Assembly: GCA_037501455.1 (NCBI GenBank) | Contig: CM074858.1 | Location: forward strand, 41,723,001-41,787,000 | From: Lantana camara | Lineage: Eukaryota; Streptophyta; Magnoliopsida; Lamiales; Verbenaceae | DNA length: 64,000 bases | Direction of reading: 5' to 3' | In this document: positions 21,837 to 32,451 of the stretch, piece by piece | Numbering within the stretch: position 1 is the first letter of the stretch | How the letters are laid out: the number at the start of each line of letters is the position of its first letter | Notes under the pieces: generated by a model | Told to the model about the DNA's origin: nothing | Seen by the model: only the letters and a program-made list of their open reading frames with translations | The model's database searches: none | Program-made: the position numbers and the translations under genes

Positions 21837-22901
21837 TCAAAGCCATTCAGGTGCTAATCTAAGTCCCATCTTCTGAAGTTGTCCTTCGAAAGCCAGTTGA
21901 CTAAGGGCTTTTGTAAGTGGATCTTCCATGTTCTCTGTCAATGTGACCCTTTCAATTTGCACATCTCCTCTCTTGATTATATCACGGATTAAGTGATACT
22001 TCCTCAAAATGTGCTTGGTCCTTTGGTGAGATCTTGGTTCTCTTGCTTGAGCAACCGCCCCTGTGTTGTCACAAAACACTGTAACGGGATCTTTAATGCT
22101 AGGAACTACACCCAGCTCGTGGATGAAGTTTCTTACCCAAACACCTTCCTTAGCGGCATCGTTTGCAGATAAGTATTCGGCCCCAGTGGTCAAATATGCT
22201 GTGGTCTCTTGCTTGGAACTTTTCCAACTCACTACTCCACCATTTAGGGAGAATATGTATCCTGACATGGATTTAAAGTCATCCATGTCCGATGCAAAGC
22301 TTGCATCATAGTATCCTCTAATGACAAAATCTTGCTGGCCTCCGGTAAACTAAGAACAAATCCTTAGTTCTTCTTAAGTACTTAAGGATGTTCTTTACCG
22401 CAGTCCAGTGACCTTCACCTGGGTCAGATTGGAATCGGCTAGTCACGCTAAGTGCATATGCCACATCCGGTCGAGTACATAGCATTGCATACATTATGCT
22501 TCCTATTGCTGATGCATAAGGAATTATGGACATCCTGAACTTTTCAAGTTCAGTCTTGGGATACAGCTTCTTCAAAAGAACTGTTTTCGGGCCCATTGGA
22601 AGTTTCCCACGTTTAGAATCTTCCATAATAAATCTATTTAGTATTTTGTGTACTTAAACCGACTGTGAGAATCCTAACAATCTTCTAGATCTATCCCGAT
22701 AGATCTTTATCCCGAGAATGTAGGATGCATCACTAAGATCCTTCATCTCAAATTGGTTCGATAACCAAGACTTTGTTACATTCATGTTATCCTTCGCATT
22801 CCCAATGAGGAGGATGTCATCTACATAAAGTATCAAAAATTAAATCGAGGTTTGCAATTCCTTCCTGTACACGCAGGACTCATTCGGATTTTGAATAAAG
22901 C
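21837..22901 (-). pseudogene. Copia reverse transcriptase and RNase H fragment
   Basis: C-terminal Ty1/copia polyprotein. Reverse transcriptase has the catalytic LYVDDILLIGN (about 22825) and later SYILGIKIYRDRSRRLLG and MIPYASAIGSIMYAM-like residues. RNase H runs from about 22286 to the stop at 21837 with VSWKSSKQETTA, FCDNTGAVAQAREP, HQRTKHILRKYH and VQIERVTL. The frame is broken near 22836-22845, 22654 and 22318-22330. Integrase, protease and gag are missing because E5 interrupts at 22901. The lineage looks Tork/Angela-like, but I am not sure. Confidence 0.85.
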
Positions 22902-24492
22902 TGTGACACTCTGAACGGAGGGCACCACATCCCCCACACCGAGAGCCCTGTCCACCCATGAAATGGGAGTCCATACATGAATCAAGCTCACGGCGAACGG
23001 AGACAGAACAAAAATCAACCTGTTAGGCGGGACTAGACCCTGTACCAACAATTCAACAAAACAAAGAATGTGGAAGCAATGCAATCATTCTTTCACGTTC
23101 AATAATAACAACAGGAAGATAAATACGGGCTCAACTAAAATAGAAGCACTGTCCTAACCTGTCCCGAATCCTCAAATCTATACAAATCAATAATACACAA
23201 CGAGTTCAACTAGAGCCCTAGAAACCTGTCCCGGGTTCAAGATAACGATAAAAGTATAAGATCGTTCTTACAATCAAGTAAACAAAATATACAATGTGTG
23301 TGTCGATATCCGTACGCCCTCTGTTGATACTCGTTTTACCTTAATTCTCCACGACCTCCAACTGCTGCATCAAAATTGGGGGTATGCCAGAGGTTACGGA
23401 TATATATGCAATTACATTTTAGGGGACCCGGCGAGAACGGGTATTTAATCCATCATGGACTCCACTTTTTAGTTATAACATGACAAGAGCAGGTGCAATT
23501 AATCAGTCAAGCAAGCAGGAACATTAGTTATTAATTATCACATGGGAAAACAAGTACAAATTAACCTCCTTTCTCCGGGTGCAATGTGGTCGGTAGCTAA
23601 CCCCCACATCCGCGCATCAGTATGATCTACAGGTTCATGACTCCCTCAGATCGGAATCCCCATCTTCCACCAAACCTCCTGGAGGATATCCGAAAAGTCC
23701 AACAGTGTGGGACTTGTAGAAGAGGTCACCGTCGGCCCGATGCCTCCCCGGTTCACTCAATACACAAGCCTCTGGGCCCAAGGAATAGGTACAGGATCCA
23801 CACCGGCTAGCCCAGTGCTAGGAAAGCCGGGGGCAATCAGGAATATCTCACAACATAGGCCAGGGTTAACATTACGCAGTTTATAAATCATTTCTGGTAT
23901 ATAGCCGGTATAAAAGCTATGGCAAGTTTAGTATGGAAAACCGTTTGGCTTAGTTTTATAGCATGCAAGGTTGTAGGTCGTTTATGAAATAAAACCCTCA
24001 CCTCCAACGTGCAAGAAGGACCAAGAAGCCGGAGAGTCTCCACCGAGAAGATCACTATACAAGAAGAACAATGACAATACACTCGTGAGACAAGAATCAA
24101 ATGAACCAATTAGAACGCATGGCAAATATTCATGAAGTGGTTAACATGTTATGAAATGATTCAATATGCATTGAATCATAAAATGTCATGGATTAGTGTG
24201 ATTGTGTTCATGTGCATAATTAAATGCCACTAAGTGCAAATAAGATGAAAACATGTAGCATTGAATCGAATATAAACACGTATCAGTTTCAATTACCGAA
24301 ATCGAATCATATAAATGCAAAACAAAACTTAATATGCGATTCATATTCATAACATATTGATAAATAAAAGTGCATGCCAAATAATATCACGTAAACGAGG
24401 CTTGGAAACATATAAACGAAATTATGAAATATTACACAAAACACCCCTCACTACATGGTGAAACCAGTTACTCCCCTCAAGACAAAGAAAAG

Positions 24493-24667
24493 GAATGCCC
24501 GTTAATGGGTACAGGGGTCCAAGGGCAAAGGGGTAATGGGCATTACCCCTCATCTGCACAAATGGGGTAACGTTCGTTACCCCAGGTAGACGGCCAAAGA
24601 CTCACAAAGGCTGGGAGGTATCGGGCGTTACCTCTCCCAAGAACAAAAGAGGTAACGAGGGTTACTC
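24493..24667 (-). repeat. AACG-NN-CGTT inverted-repeat cluster in E5 LTR
   Basis: Units: 24530-24549 GGGGTAATG-GG-CATTACCCC, 24564-24583 GGGGTAACG-TT-CGTTACCCC, 24615-24634 GAGGTATCG-GG-CGTTACCTC (one mismatch) and a weaker one at 24649-24667. The outer arms GGGGT/ACCCC and GAGGT/ACCTC vary together. The core resembles the E1 cluster (AACG-NN-CGTT). Confidence 0.8.
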
Positions 24668-24851
24668 ACCCCCGAGATCCACCTCGAAGCTCCGCCTTCA
24701 ATGGAAGAGTAGGGGAACCAAACACCACACACACCCCTCAACAAGCCCAAAACATGCAATAAACACACCACGGAATATAAACGAGACGTAGATCACATAT
24801 TTGCAAGTTAGAGCTTGTAAAACGGGCTCCAACACTTTAAATCCCCACCCC

Positions 24852-26339
24852 TGATGGTTGTCGAATCCACCAATTAATAATCCTAAACTACTAAACACAA
24901 TAAATTGTGTATAGTGGCAAAGGGTCGATCCCACAGAGATTGGATGGTCTCGTAGTTCTCCAATAGCCAAGTGAACGAAGCAACAAAAATTAAAGGGGGG
25001 GAGGTTAACGCAATAAACTAAAGGTGCAGGAAATAAAATAACAAGCTGAAATTTAACACTAACTAAAGAACATGAAATTAAAGTAACTAGGAAATAATAC
25101 TCTAGTCAAGTTATTTGTATGATTCAAACTAATGATTCGATCATAGGTGCAATAATAAACTTCAATTCCATTTGATAGATTGGCTGCGGCGGACAACAAG
25201 CTCTGCACACCCTAGTCCTTTCTTAAGTTTATAATGATCATGAGAAGCTCATAAATCATCTTCTTATCACAAAAGCAGTCTTAAAGATACGATCCTAAGA
25301 TTTAACTTTGTGACAGCATTAATCATGAAAAGGACACCAATCCTAACCAACAAACTCAAGAAGCTTGGAATGTTTAAGTTATTATACATGCTTCTCATCA
25401 TTATCAAGCAAACATGGTGGTAAGCCTTCAATGATGTGTAACTCTTAGGCACATCTAACATGACAATTACGGATCAAGTTATTTGTGCAGTCAAATGAAG
25501 CAAGTATCAAGACAATAGTTGATCAGAAAATTATCCCAAAACAAGTCCATACAATTCGAACAAGAAGCATGCATATACCAAGGAATTCGAAGATGTAAGA
25601 ACCGATTAAACCTCACAAATCATAGCATGAATCACTAAATAACTTGACTAGAATAGAAGTACTTAGCTGCTGTTCATATATACAAAATACTCAGATAATA
25701 ATCTGATCAAGAACTGAAAATAAACGAACTAAATCAAGCTACAAAAGATATACTAAAGTATTTTATAATCTAAGCATGAAATTCAACTAAAAAGAGGAAA
25801 GGAAAAGGGATTTCTTGCTCTTGGCCGAAACAGGGGATCAGCCCCTGTTCTTGCTCTGCTCCAGTAGTAGCAGCTGCTGCGTTCCTTTCTCTCTAGCCCC
25901 CAAGATGAATTATCAGCCCTTTTGCCTTCTAATTCTAGCTTATATCTCCAAGTTTGCAAGTTGGGCACACAAACCAAGGCAAAAGTGCTTTTGCAACTCC
26001 CAAAATCGTAATCTTCAGTCTTGAGACGCACAAAACTGAGCTAGAGCAGCTGCATGTGTGCCAGCTGTCCCAACAAGAGGATTCAGCCGCACTTGTTGAC
26101 CGTGGTCTGCTGTACGCGCATTAGCCTTAGGGATGATCATGCATTGGGGTCATGGCTCAGGCATTTTCAACACTTAGCATCTTTTTCTTCACAATTCAGC
26201 CAAATCCCTCATTTCTCAATATGATTCTGCAAAAGCCAAATAAAAGCAAATTAAGTAGAAATCTAATCCAATTTAGGGGGAAAAGAAAGAGATTTTCATG
26301 TAATTTATGCATGCTATCAACCCCCTACACTATTCATCA
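24852..26339. mobile_element. LTR-like insert in E5 LTR (different family, boundaries tentative)
   Basis: Sequence unlike the surrounding LTR starts TGATGGTTGTCGAATCC and ends near TATTCATCA, giving TGATG/CATCA inverted ends over 1488 bp. An alternative end is CTATCA at 26319, followed by ACCCCCTACAC, which on the minus strand resembles a polypurine tract (GTGTAGGGGG). The phrase GGTCGATCCCACAGAGATTGG inside it is of a type common in long plant LTR families. No matching target-site duplication is seen (ACCCC versus TCTTT), so it may be a truncated copy. Confidence 0.45.
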
Positions 26340-26985
26340 TCTTTCCTACAAGGCAATTAGGCAAGGATTCAAGTCAAAAGATATACGTACAATTAAAGCA
26401 CGTAACGAGAGGAATACAATAGTTACCTTAGTTCTTCGATCGGGTGGTCGGATGAGGCGTAAGCTCGAGCCAAATCCTTGAGGGGTGGGGGAGGGAGGGG
26501 GGATTTTCTCCTTCTTCTTCCTCTCCTTGCTTGTACGTGGAAAATGGGAGAGAGAGAAAAGGGTTTGGCTCCTTATTAAGGCTGAGACGGGTTGGATTAT
26601 ACGGGTAGGGTCGAACGATATCCGGTCCATTCGGATCGGATTTTAAAATGGTAGGGCGATCAAATGGTTTAGAAATTAAAAGGTTAATTCATTGAACCTG
26701 AATAATTGAAACGGACTCAATGTTAAGGTTGGAATTCGAACCCAAATTCCCGAGCTCAAGGTAGCCACAAACGGTCCCAAAACACTCTAGTTAACATTAG
26801 GTCCTTAACGAGCAATTATTGGACAATTGAGTCTAAGAACAATTTAAATAATTTCTAAGGCACACGTAATTAAAATACAGGTACAAGTTGACATGTAGGC
26901 ATGCGATTTACTTAAATCACATAAATACTGAATTAAACTCTCACGTGACCTCGTACCTGGCCTACTGAAAAAACTGGGCATCACA

Positions 26986-27021
26986 ACCTCTCCCCCTTGA
27001 GAAGGACCTGTCCTCAGGTCC
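26986..27021 (-). promoter_or_regulatory. E5 polypurine tract with upstream hairpin
   Basis: The plus strand shows CCTCTCCCCCTTGAGAA next to the LTR, then GGACCTG-TCCT-CAGGTCC (27004-27021). On the element strand this is a 7-bp stem with AGGA loop followed by the purine run AAGGGGGAGAGG. Confidence 0.85.
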
Positions 27022-29195
27022 ACGGCCTCGAGTACTGGACTCTAAGCAAACCCTCTCCATGTTCATCCCACGTGGGGTTCGCGACATCCCAACAGGAATT
27101 AGTTCGAAGAAGGGTCTTCAAGCACGAAAGGGCTTCACTGCAAACTGCTCACGAACTTGATCCGACTAAGAGTAGTCCGAACGTCTTGCACGATAGGAGG
27201 GTCATAAGAGATTCAACTGCCACCATTTGAATCCATCCAAACTGTCCCACAATTCGGTATCACGAATGGATTAGTTACTGAACTTCCACCACCCATTCTC
27301 CAACCCTAAACGGGTCTTCTATCACCTCATCAACTTCACGGAATGAAGTTGGTTTCTTGAACGGCTATTAGCTTCTGAACATAGTCTCCAAAGATCTATT
27401 ACAAAGTCCGGTACGCAACACGACCCTCGTTTAACCGAGTAGCTAAAGGACTCGTTCACTTCGAAAGCAATTAACTGGTAAACACATACAACAATAATTA
27501 AGGAATGCATGATGCACGTGATATGTATGTTTACATGTACCATTCACTGTTGCTTTAAAATCTTTCACGTAATGATCCAGTCCGGCACTTGATTCATTGT
27601 TAGAGTTTCCTTTACTCGTAGTGTCAAGCTTTGGAATCCTTAACGTGTTGATATCATAATTGCCACCCGGTCTTCGTCCTTGGTTCACTTCCCTTCTTTA
27701 CCAAACTCAGTAGTCCCAAAATTTCACCCTTGACTGTGTGTGCTTATCTTAACCTAATCAGCTCATTCTTCGTTATAACTCATATTTGACCTACGCAGAT
27801 ACTCGAGCTTATGTGTAGTAGCTCGAATACAATTCCCAAATCCCATGCGCGTTCCCAGCTCATCATGGAAAAATGAGTGACGAGTTAATAACCTATCTAG
27901 TTCATGTTACGAACTTTCCTAGTTATTCTACTTCCAAAGCCCACGGTTGAATTGGCTCTCATTTTATCGGTCGCTAGGTATAGTGATTGACTCAACTTCT
28001 CTTATTCACTACCTTTCTTACCAATTCTTGTAACTTTTTCCATGGGCCTATCATCAATTAACATGAATCGACAATCGAGATTACCCTCGATCTATCCTTA
28101 CCCAACTTTGTCATCCCAATTTCCAAGAACTCATTAACTCTATATCATCATTTCTCGAGCACTTTTTCTTTCCAATATTCTTTTAGAAGTTTTATCCTGG
28201 TTGATCTCGGGAGGTTGAGTTCGTATAGGACTCGTAGCAACACCAATGAGGTAGACTTTGTATCCACGTTCTCCATCGATCCTCCCTTACCTTGTATTGT
28301 TGATTCAATTCCTGACCACTCCTTGAACGCACCTCTTCACCTCCAAAGGCGTATCTCTCCTTCCAACCTTGACATTCATCTTCAATGCCACGTTTCCATA
28401 TTTGGTTTGTTATACTTCATGACCTGCTCGGTCTTCCCATTTCGGTCTAAAGATCTTATCGAGTGCTAGCTCTCCCAACTTATCTCGTGCCCCTTTTGTA
28501 GGATCCGGTTATTTGTTAACTCTTGCATTTCCGTTGTTCCTTCTGGCAGTGATCCATTCGAGCACAACCAAAATTTTTAAATCATCTCCTGGTCATGGTC
28601 TCCCCCTTGAGAGCTCTTACCCGAATTCCTTAGACTTGCTCTAATGCTTCTCGAATCAAGGTCATCGAGCTCCTTGACTTAGCTTCCTCCGTATAAGTGA
28701 TCCTAGCTAAGCTATATGTCCGGTAATCTTAGGCGCTTTCACTTTGAAGTGATTAGTAGAGATAACCTTCTACCTCTTTCCTTCCTATCCTCTAATTCTA
28801 ATTTTCGGACCTCGGTATTCTCTCTTTCTTCCTTACCCAATCATCGCATACTGAAATTCTTCTTATCTTGATTAGGAAGGAACCCGCTTAAGATAACACT
28901 CGATGTACGGAGTGAAGAAATTTCCCTAACAATTAGACACTGAATAATAGATGTTGGGTTAAGATGCCAGTGTATGTACCATTTAATATGCAACACATTA
29001 GAGCAATCAAATAAAGTAGAGATGCACGCACAAGTTAATGCGAAGCATGGTGCATGTGCCATGAATGCTTTGAACCTGTCACCAAGGTGGTAAGTTGTTA
29101 GCTCAGTAGCTTGTCCTCGTTTCTCTAATCACGAGCTTGCTTCGACTTATTGATCATTCCTCGTTTTCCCATGGTCTTCAAGATCTTTATAAAAA
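27022..29195 (-). other. E5 non-coding internal region
   Basis: About 2.2 kb without a convincing frame longer than 100 codons. Rich in C and T on the plus strand. The part at 28870-29110 is recognisably similar to 53280-53530 in E7, including ACCTGTCACC and TAGCTCAGTAG. I see no gag, protease or RT motif in any frame. Confidence 0.6.
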
Positions 29196-29687
29196 TTGTT
29201 GCACAAGTTTTTACTTTTTGAATTTTTAATATAAAAATTAAATTATAATCTTTATGGAAATATTATAAAATTTTTAAGTGGGAAATAAATATTTTTTAAT
29301 TATTTATAAAATTAACATATTGAATCGATGGTATTTAGATCCGAATTGCCGCTGGACGCTGAGTTAGCCATCAATCACCTAAAAATTTATATGTTGAGGG
29401 AGATTTGGATCTAGCTGAAGACTGAAATAGGAATAAACATGAGCTCGAATGCCAAAATAGGAAAAATGGAGGTTGTGCCTTGTTTTTTCTTTCCGATGTT
29501 CAAGACAATCAAATTGCTCGATACTAGGTCAATAGAGAGAGAGAAAGCAATGACGTATTTAATAGTGGGGAGTCTTGTGCGTGCTTAGTATACATAATCG
29601 AATGTGCATTTGATGCACGGTATGGTACAGGTAAGCTAGTTCTCCGTACTTGCTCTATCAGAGTATTTGCCGGGATCTCAGGCATTA
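29196..29687. other. Unassigned AT-rich intergenic stretch
   Basis: No gene seen. Contains a 25-bp sequence at 29299-29323 that recurs exactly at 43885-43909 on the other side of E6. The last five bases, CATTA (29683-29687), are the left target site of E6. Confidence 0.5.
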
Positions 29688-30982
29688 TGTAATGCCCCGA
29701 GTTTTCGGTCATACAGGTATGACGTATGTGTTTACCAAATTACGCGAATTAATTGTTTATAACTGTTTTGTATATTTAATTTTATAATTAAATGCTCAAA
29801 TGTTAAATAATTACATCTTTAATTTTATTAATATTAAATTTATATTTAATTTGTTAACTTTGTTCTTATTTAAAAATGAAATTTAATTTTATTACTTAAT
29901 ATCGAATTCTTCGAATTTGTAAATGCATTGTGTATGAGTGTTATAATCGCGCTTCGTTCTTATATGATTTGATATCGAAATTTCGTAAAAATTTAATATG
30001 TTGGAGATATATGTGTTATGAATTTGTATACATGCTCGTTTCATGTTTTCGATCTCGTTTGGTGTGGTAACGAATTTATTTTGAGTTGTGGAACCTAATC
30101 GGGGGTTAACGGGCAATTAGCGCACCCTTGGTTCGGTATGTCATATCTTGAGCTCGGGAACTCGGAATCGAGTTCCGTCAACTTTGTTGGACTCATGTCA
30201 ATGATTCGGGTCTAATGAACCTAGCCTCATATTTTTCTAAGCCTATTTGAACCCCCGAAATTCAACCGAAAAATGAATCGGCCGCAAAACTGCCACACTT
30301 TACAATTTTAATCATAACTCTCACCATACTTAACCAAATTAACCATGGTTGGACTTTTTGGAACCCTGACTTAACCCCATTTCAAACCATAACTGATACA
30401 GAGAGGAAAAACTCAGTCAAACCTCTGACTTCCAGTTCTATTTTCGTCACCTTGCCAAGCTTGGAGATTTTGAGCTCACATCTCTTCCAACTTCCAACCA
30501 ATTCAAGATGTGAGTTTAGGGTTGTAATTTACATTAATTTATGATTATTTTGAACCATGCATCCCTAATTTTGAGCTATTTTTCATGGGGTTTTGAAGAT
30601 ATGAATGAATAGTTAGGTTAAATGGAGAAATGATGAATTCTTGACTTCCTATGGTTTATAACTTGTTTTGATGCTTTATATGTTATTATTTTCCCTCATT
30701 TATTGCTGAGTATACTTGTATTAGTTGGTGATTAAGATTTTGGTGAGATACCATTAATGAACTTGTTAAGAAATGCATGAAACTTGAACTGAATCTCCCT
30801 CCCTCACGTATTGAACTATTGCTGCGTTTTTTGGACTGATTTTTTGCGTCAATTACTACTCCTTTCTGCCTTGTTTATTGCTTGTTTGTTGGTCATTTTG
30901 TGCTTGAGTTTCTGCCCTGTTTTGCTTCCTTTTGTGGCCGGTATTCGCCTTTGAACTGCTGTTGTCTGCTCGCTGCCGAGAC

Positions 30983-31108
30983 ACTCTCCCCGGGTGGGGA
31001 GAGTTTGTGCTGAAAATATCCTTGGGCGGGAACATTTATGCAGTTTGCGTCTGCATCTCCTTCCCCATCCGGGGAAGGTTGTGTTGTGCAGTTCACCGGG
31101 CGGGGAAC
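30983..31108 (+). repeat. Inverted repeats with four-base loops in E6 5' LTR
   Basis: 30983-31004: ACTCTCCCC-GGGT-GGGGAGAGT. 31059-31078: CCTTCCCC-ATCC-GGGGAAGG. 31091-31108: GTTCACC-GGGC-GGGGAAC (one mismatch). A weaker unit lies near 31018-31033. The inner core CC-NNNN-GG stays while the outer arms ACTCT/AGAGT, CCTT/AAGG and GTTC/GAAC change in step. Confidence 0.83.
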
Positions 31109-31317
31109 TCTCTTTTTGTGTGTTGTTTGCTACTTTTGCTACTGCCTTTTCTTTCTTTTACATGTTTTGTTGTATGTGTGTATATATATATATATGTAGC
31201 TGCTGTGTTTGATTATGTATTGTGATATATATATATATAAATATTTATGCATGTAAATGTGTATATATAGTATATATATTATTAAATGCATGCATGTGTA
31301 CGTGTATATACTTATAT

Positions 31318-31421
31318 TAATATAATATCTATATAATATACATAATATTTATAATAAACATATATATATATATATATATGTTTATTATAAATATTATGTA
31401 TATTATATAGATATTATATTA
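31318..31421 (+). repeat. Perfect 104-bp palindrome in E6 5' LTR
   Basis: Two 52-bp arms are exact reverse complements, with a TA-rich centre. The 3' LTR counterpart is 42082-42169, 88 bp, perfect except for one C at 42093. The arm length difference comes from the (TA)n centre. A transcript would fold into a long hairpin. Confidence 0.87.
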
Positions 31422-31965
31422 TGCATGTGAATACATATGTATATATATATATATATGTTTTTATATACATATTAAGTATTGTTTGATTTAATTGAATTAT
31501 AGAATTAAATTGTTACATATTTCATGTTCTATCTAATTTCCGATCTTCACTTGAATGTATTTATTTGTCTATTCTCTAATTGTAAACATAATATAGTATG
31601 TGTTATGATCGTTATATGAAATTCATGGATTGATTTGGTATGAAATGTGAAAGTTATGAACTTAAATGAATATGAACCCTTCTAATATCAAATAAATGAC
31701 TTGTCTAAATGATTTAAATGCATTAATAGTGCACATGAACGTGTTCATGACATAATATAATCTTTTATGCATTCATATCATGTTCATTACATTGCCTATG
31801 GTCATTTGAGTTACATTTCACTTTCTTTGCACAGATCCGGGTCTAGTTGGAGACGAGGACGAGCAGTGAGGCTCTTCTTGCTATTTCTTTTGTCTTTCAA
31901 GGTGGGTTTCTCTACTACTTAGTTAAACGACCTAATATATCCCAATGTGAAACGTTTTAAGCCAA

Positions 31966-31969
<4 letters not shown>

Positions 31970-32006
<37 letters not shown>

Positions 32007-32008
32007 GA
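31970..32008. repeat. (TA)n microsatellite
   Basis: About 19 TA units follow GCCAAATTAA. The same place in the 3' LTR (42722-42737) has only about 8 units, so the tract has changed since insertion. Confidence 0.9.
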
Positions 32009-32451
32009 GTCTTTCAAAGAGTCTATGATTTTAACGTTAAGCCCTTTTCTTTATTGAACACCCTACCTAAATGTTTTGGCGAGTATTGATTGATTGCACT
32101 GATTGGGGCCCGAGACTTAGTGTACGTGGCAAACCGGGGAAGCACGGGCTGACGGTGAACCTGTACACTAGCTTCACCAAATCACAGAGTCTGGAGCTCG
32201 CTAGGAGATTAGTGAGGAAAGGAAGTTAAGAGCCTTTGGGGAACTCATAAAACCCGTCTGGCCAATGATTGAGGTGGCCGGGCTTTGCAAACCCGTCCAC
32301 CGCCCGGACGAAAAAGGGAATTATATGAAAGGTTATGATTGATCGATTGATTGAGTACAAAAGAATGTATGCATGAACACCTATTTAATACTTTAATGAT
32401 TACACGAGGTGGAGGTTGGAGACTTAGCCTTCTCGCCGGGCTCACGTATAA

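Larger units (their letters stand above)
20971..22901 (-). mobile_element. Ty1/copia remnant: end of pol and part of 3' LTR
   Basis: Bounded on the left by E4 and on the right by E5, both inserted into it. Order on the minus strand: reverse transcriptase, RNase H, polypurine tract, 3' LTR. It is the outermost host of the five-level nest at the left of the window. Confidence 0.87.
22902..26985 (-). repeat. E5 3' LTR, 4084 bp including an insert
   Basis: In element orientation it begins TGTGATGCCCAG (26985) and ends CAGAGTGTCACA (22902). It carries the block GGGTGCAATGTGGTCGGTAG (23577) with the CCGGGTGCAAT context of relatives, the AACG/CGTT inverted repeats at 24493-24667, and the CCCGAGCTCAAGGTAG block near 26750. 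Without the insert at 24852-26339 it would be about 2.6 kb, close to E4. Confidence 0.8.
22902..29195 (-). mobile_element. E5: large non-coding Ty3/gypsy derivative, 3' LTR and part of internal region
   Basis: On the minus strand: internal region about 29195-27022, hairpin and polypurine tract 27021-26986, 3' LTR 26985-22902. I find no gag or pol; the internal region resembles that of E7 (for example 28870-29110 versus 53280-53530). That suggests a LARD-type non-autonomous element. Its 5' portion and 5' LTR are not found; homology stops near 29195, so it is truncated there (boundary approximate). Confidence 0.72.

Noticed and set aside
26152..26481. 109-codon plus-strand frame spanning the insert edge in the E5 LTR
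   Set aside because: Crosses from the LTR-like insert into E5 LTR sequence, so it cannot be an old gene; no recognised motif.
29050..29115. Possible tRNA-like or promoter element in the conserved E5/E7 block (TAGCTCAGTAG)
   Set aside because: It resembles the A-box of a tRNA (TAGCTCAGTNGG), but no cloverleaf or B-box was found nearby on reading.
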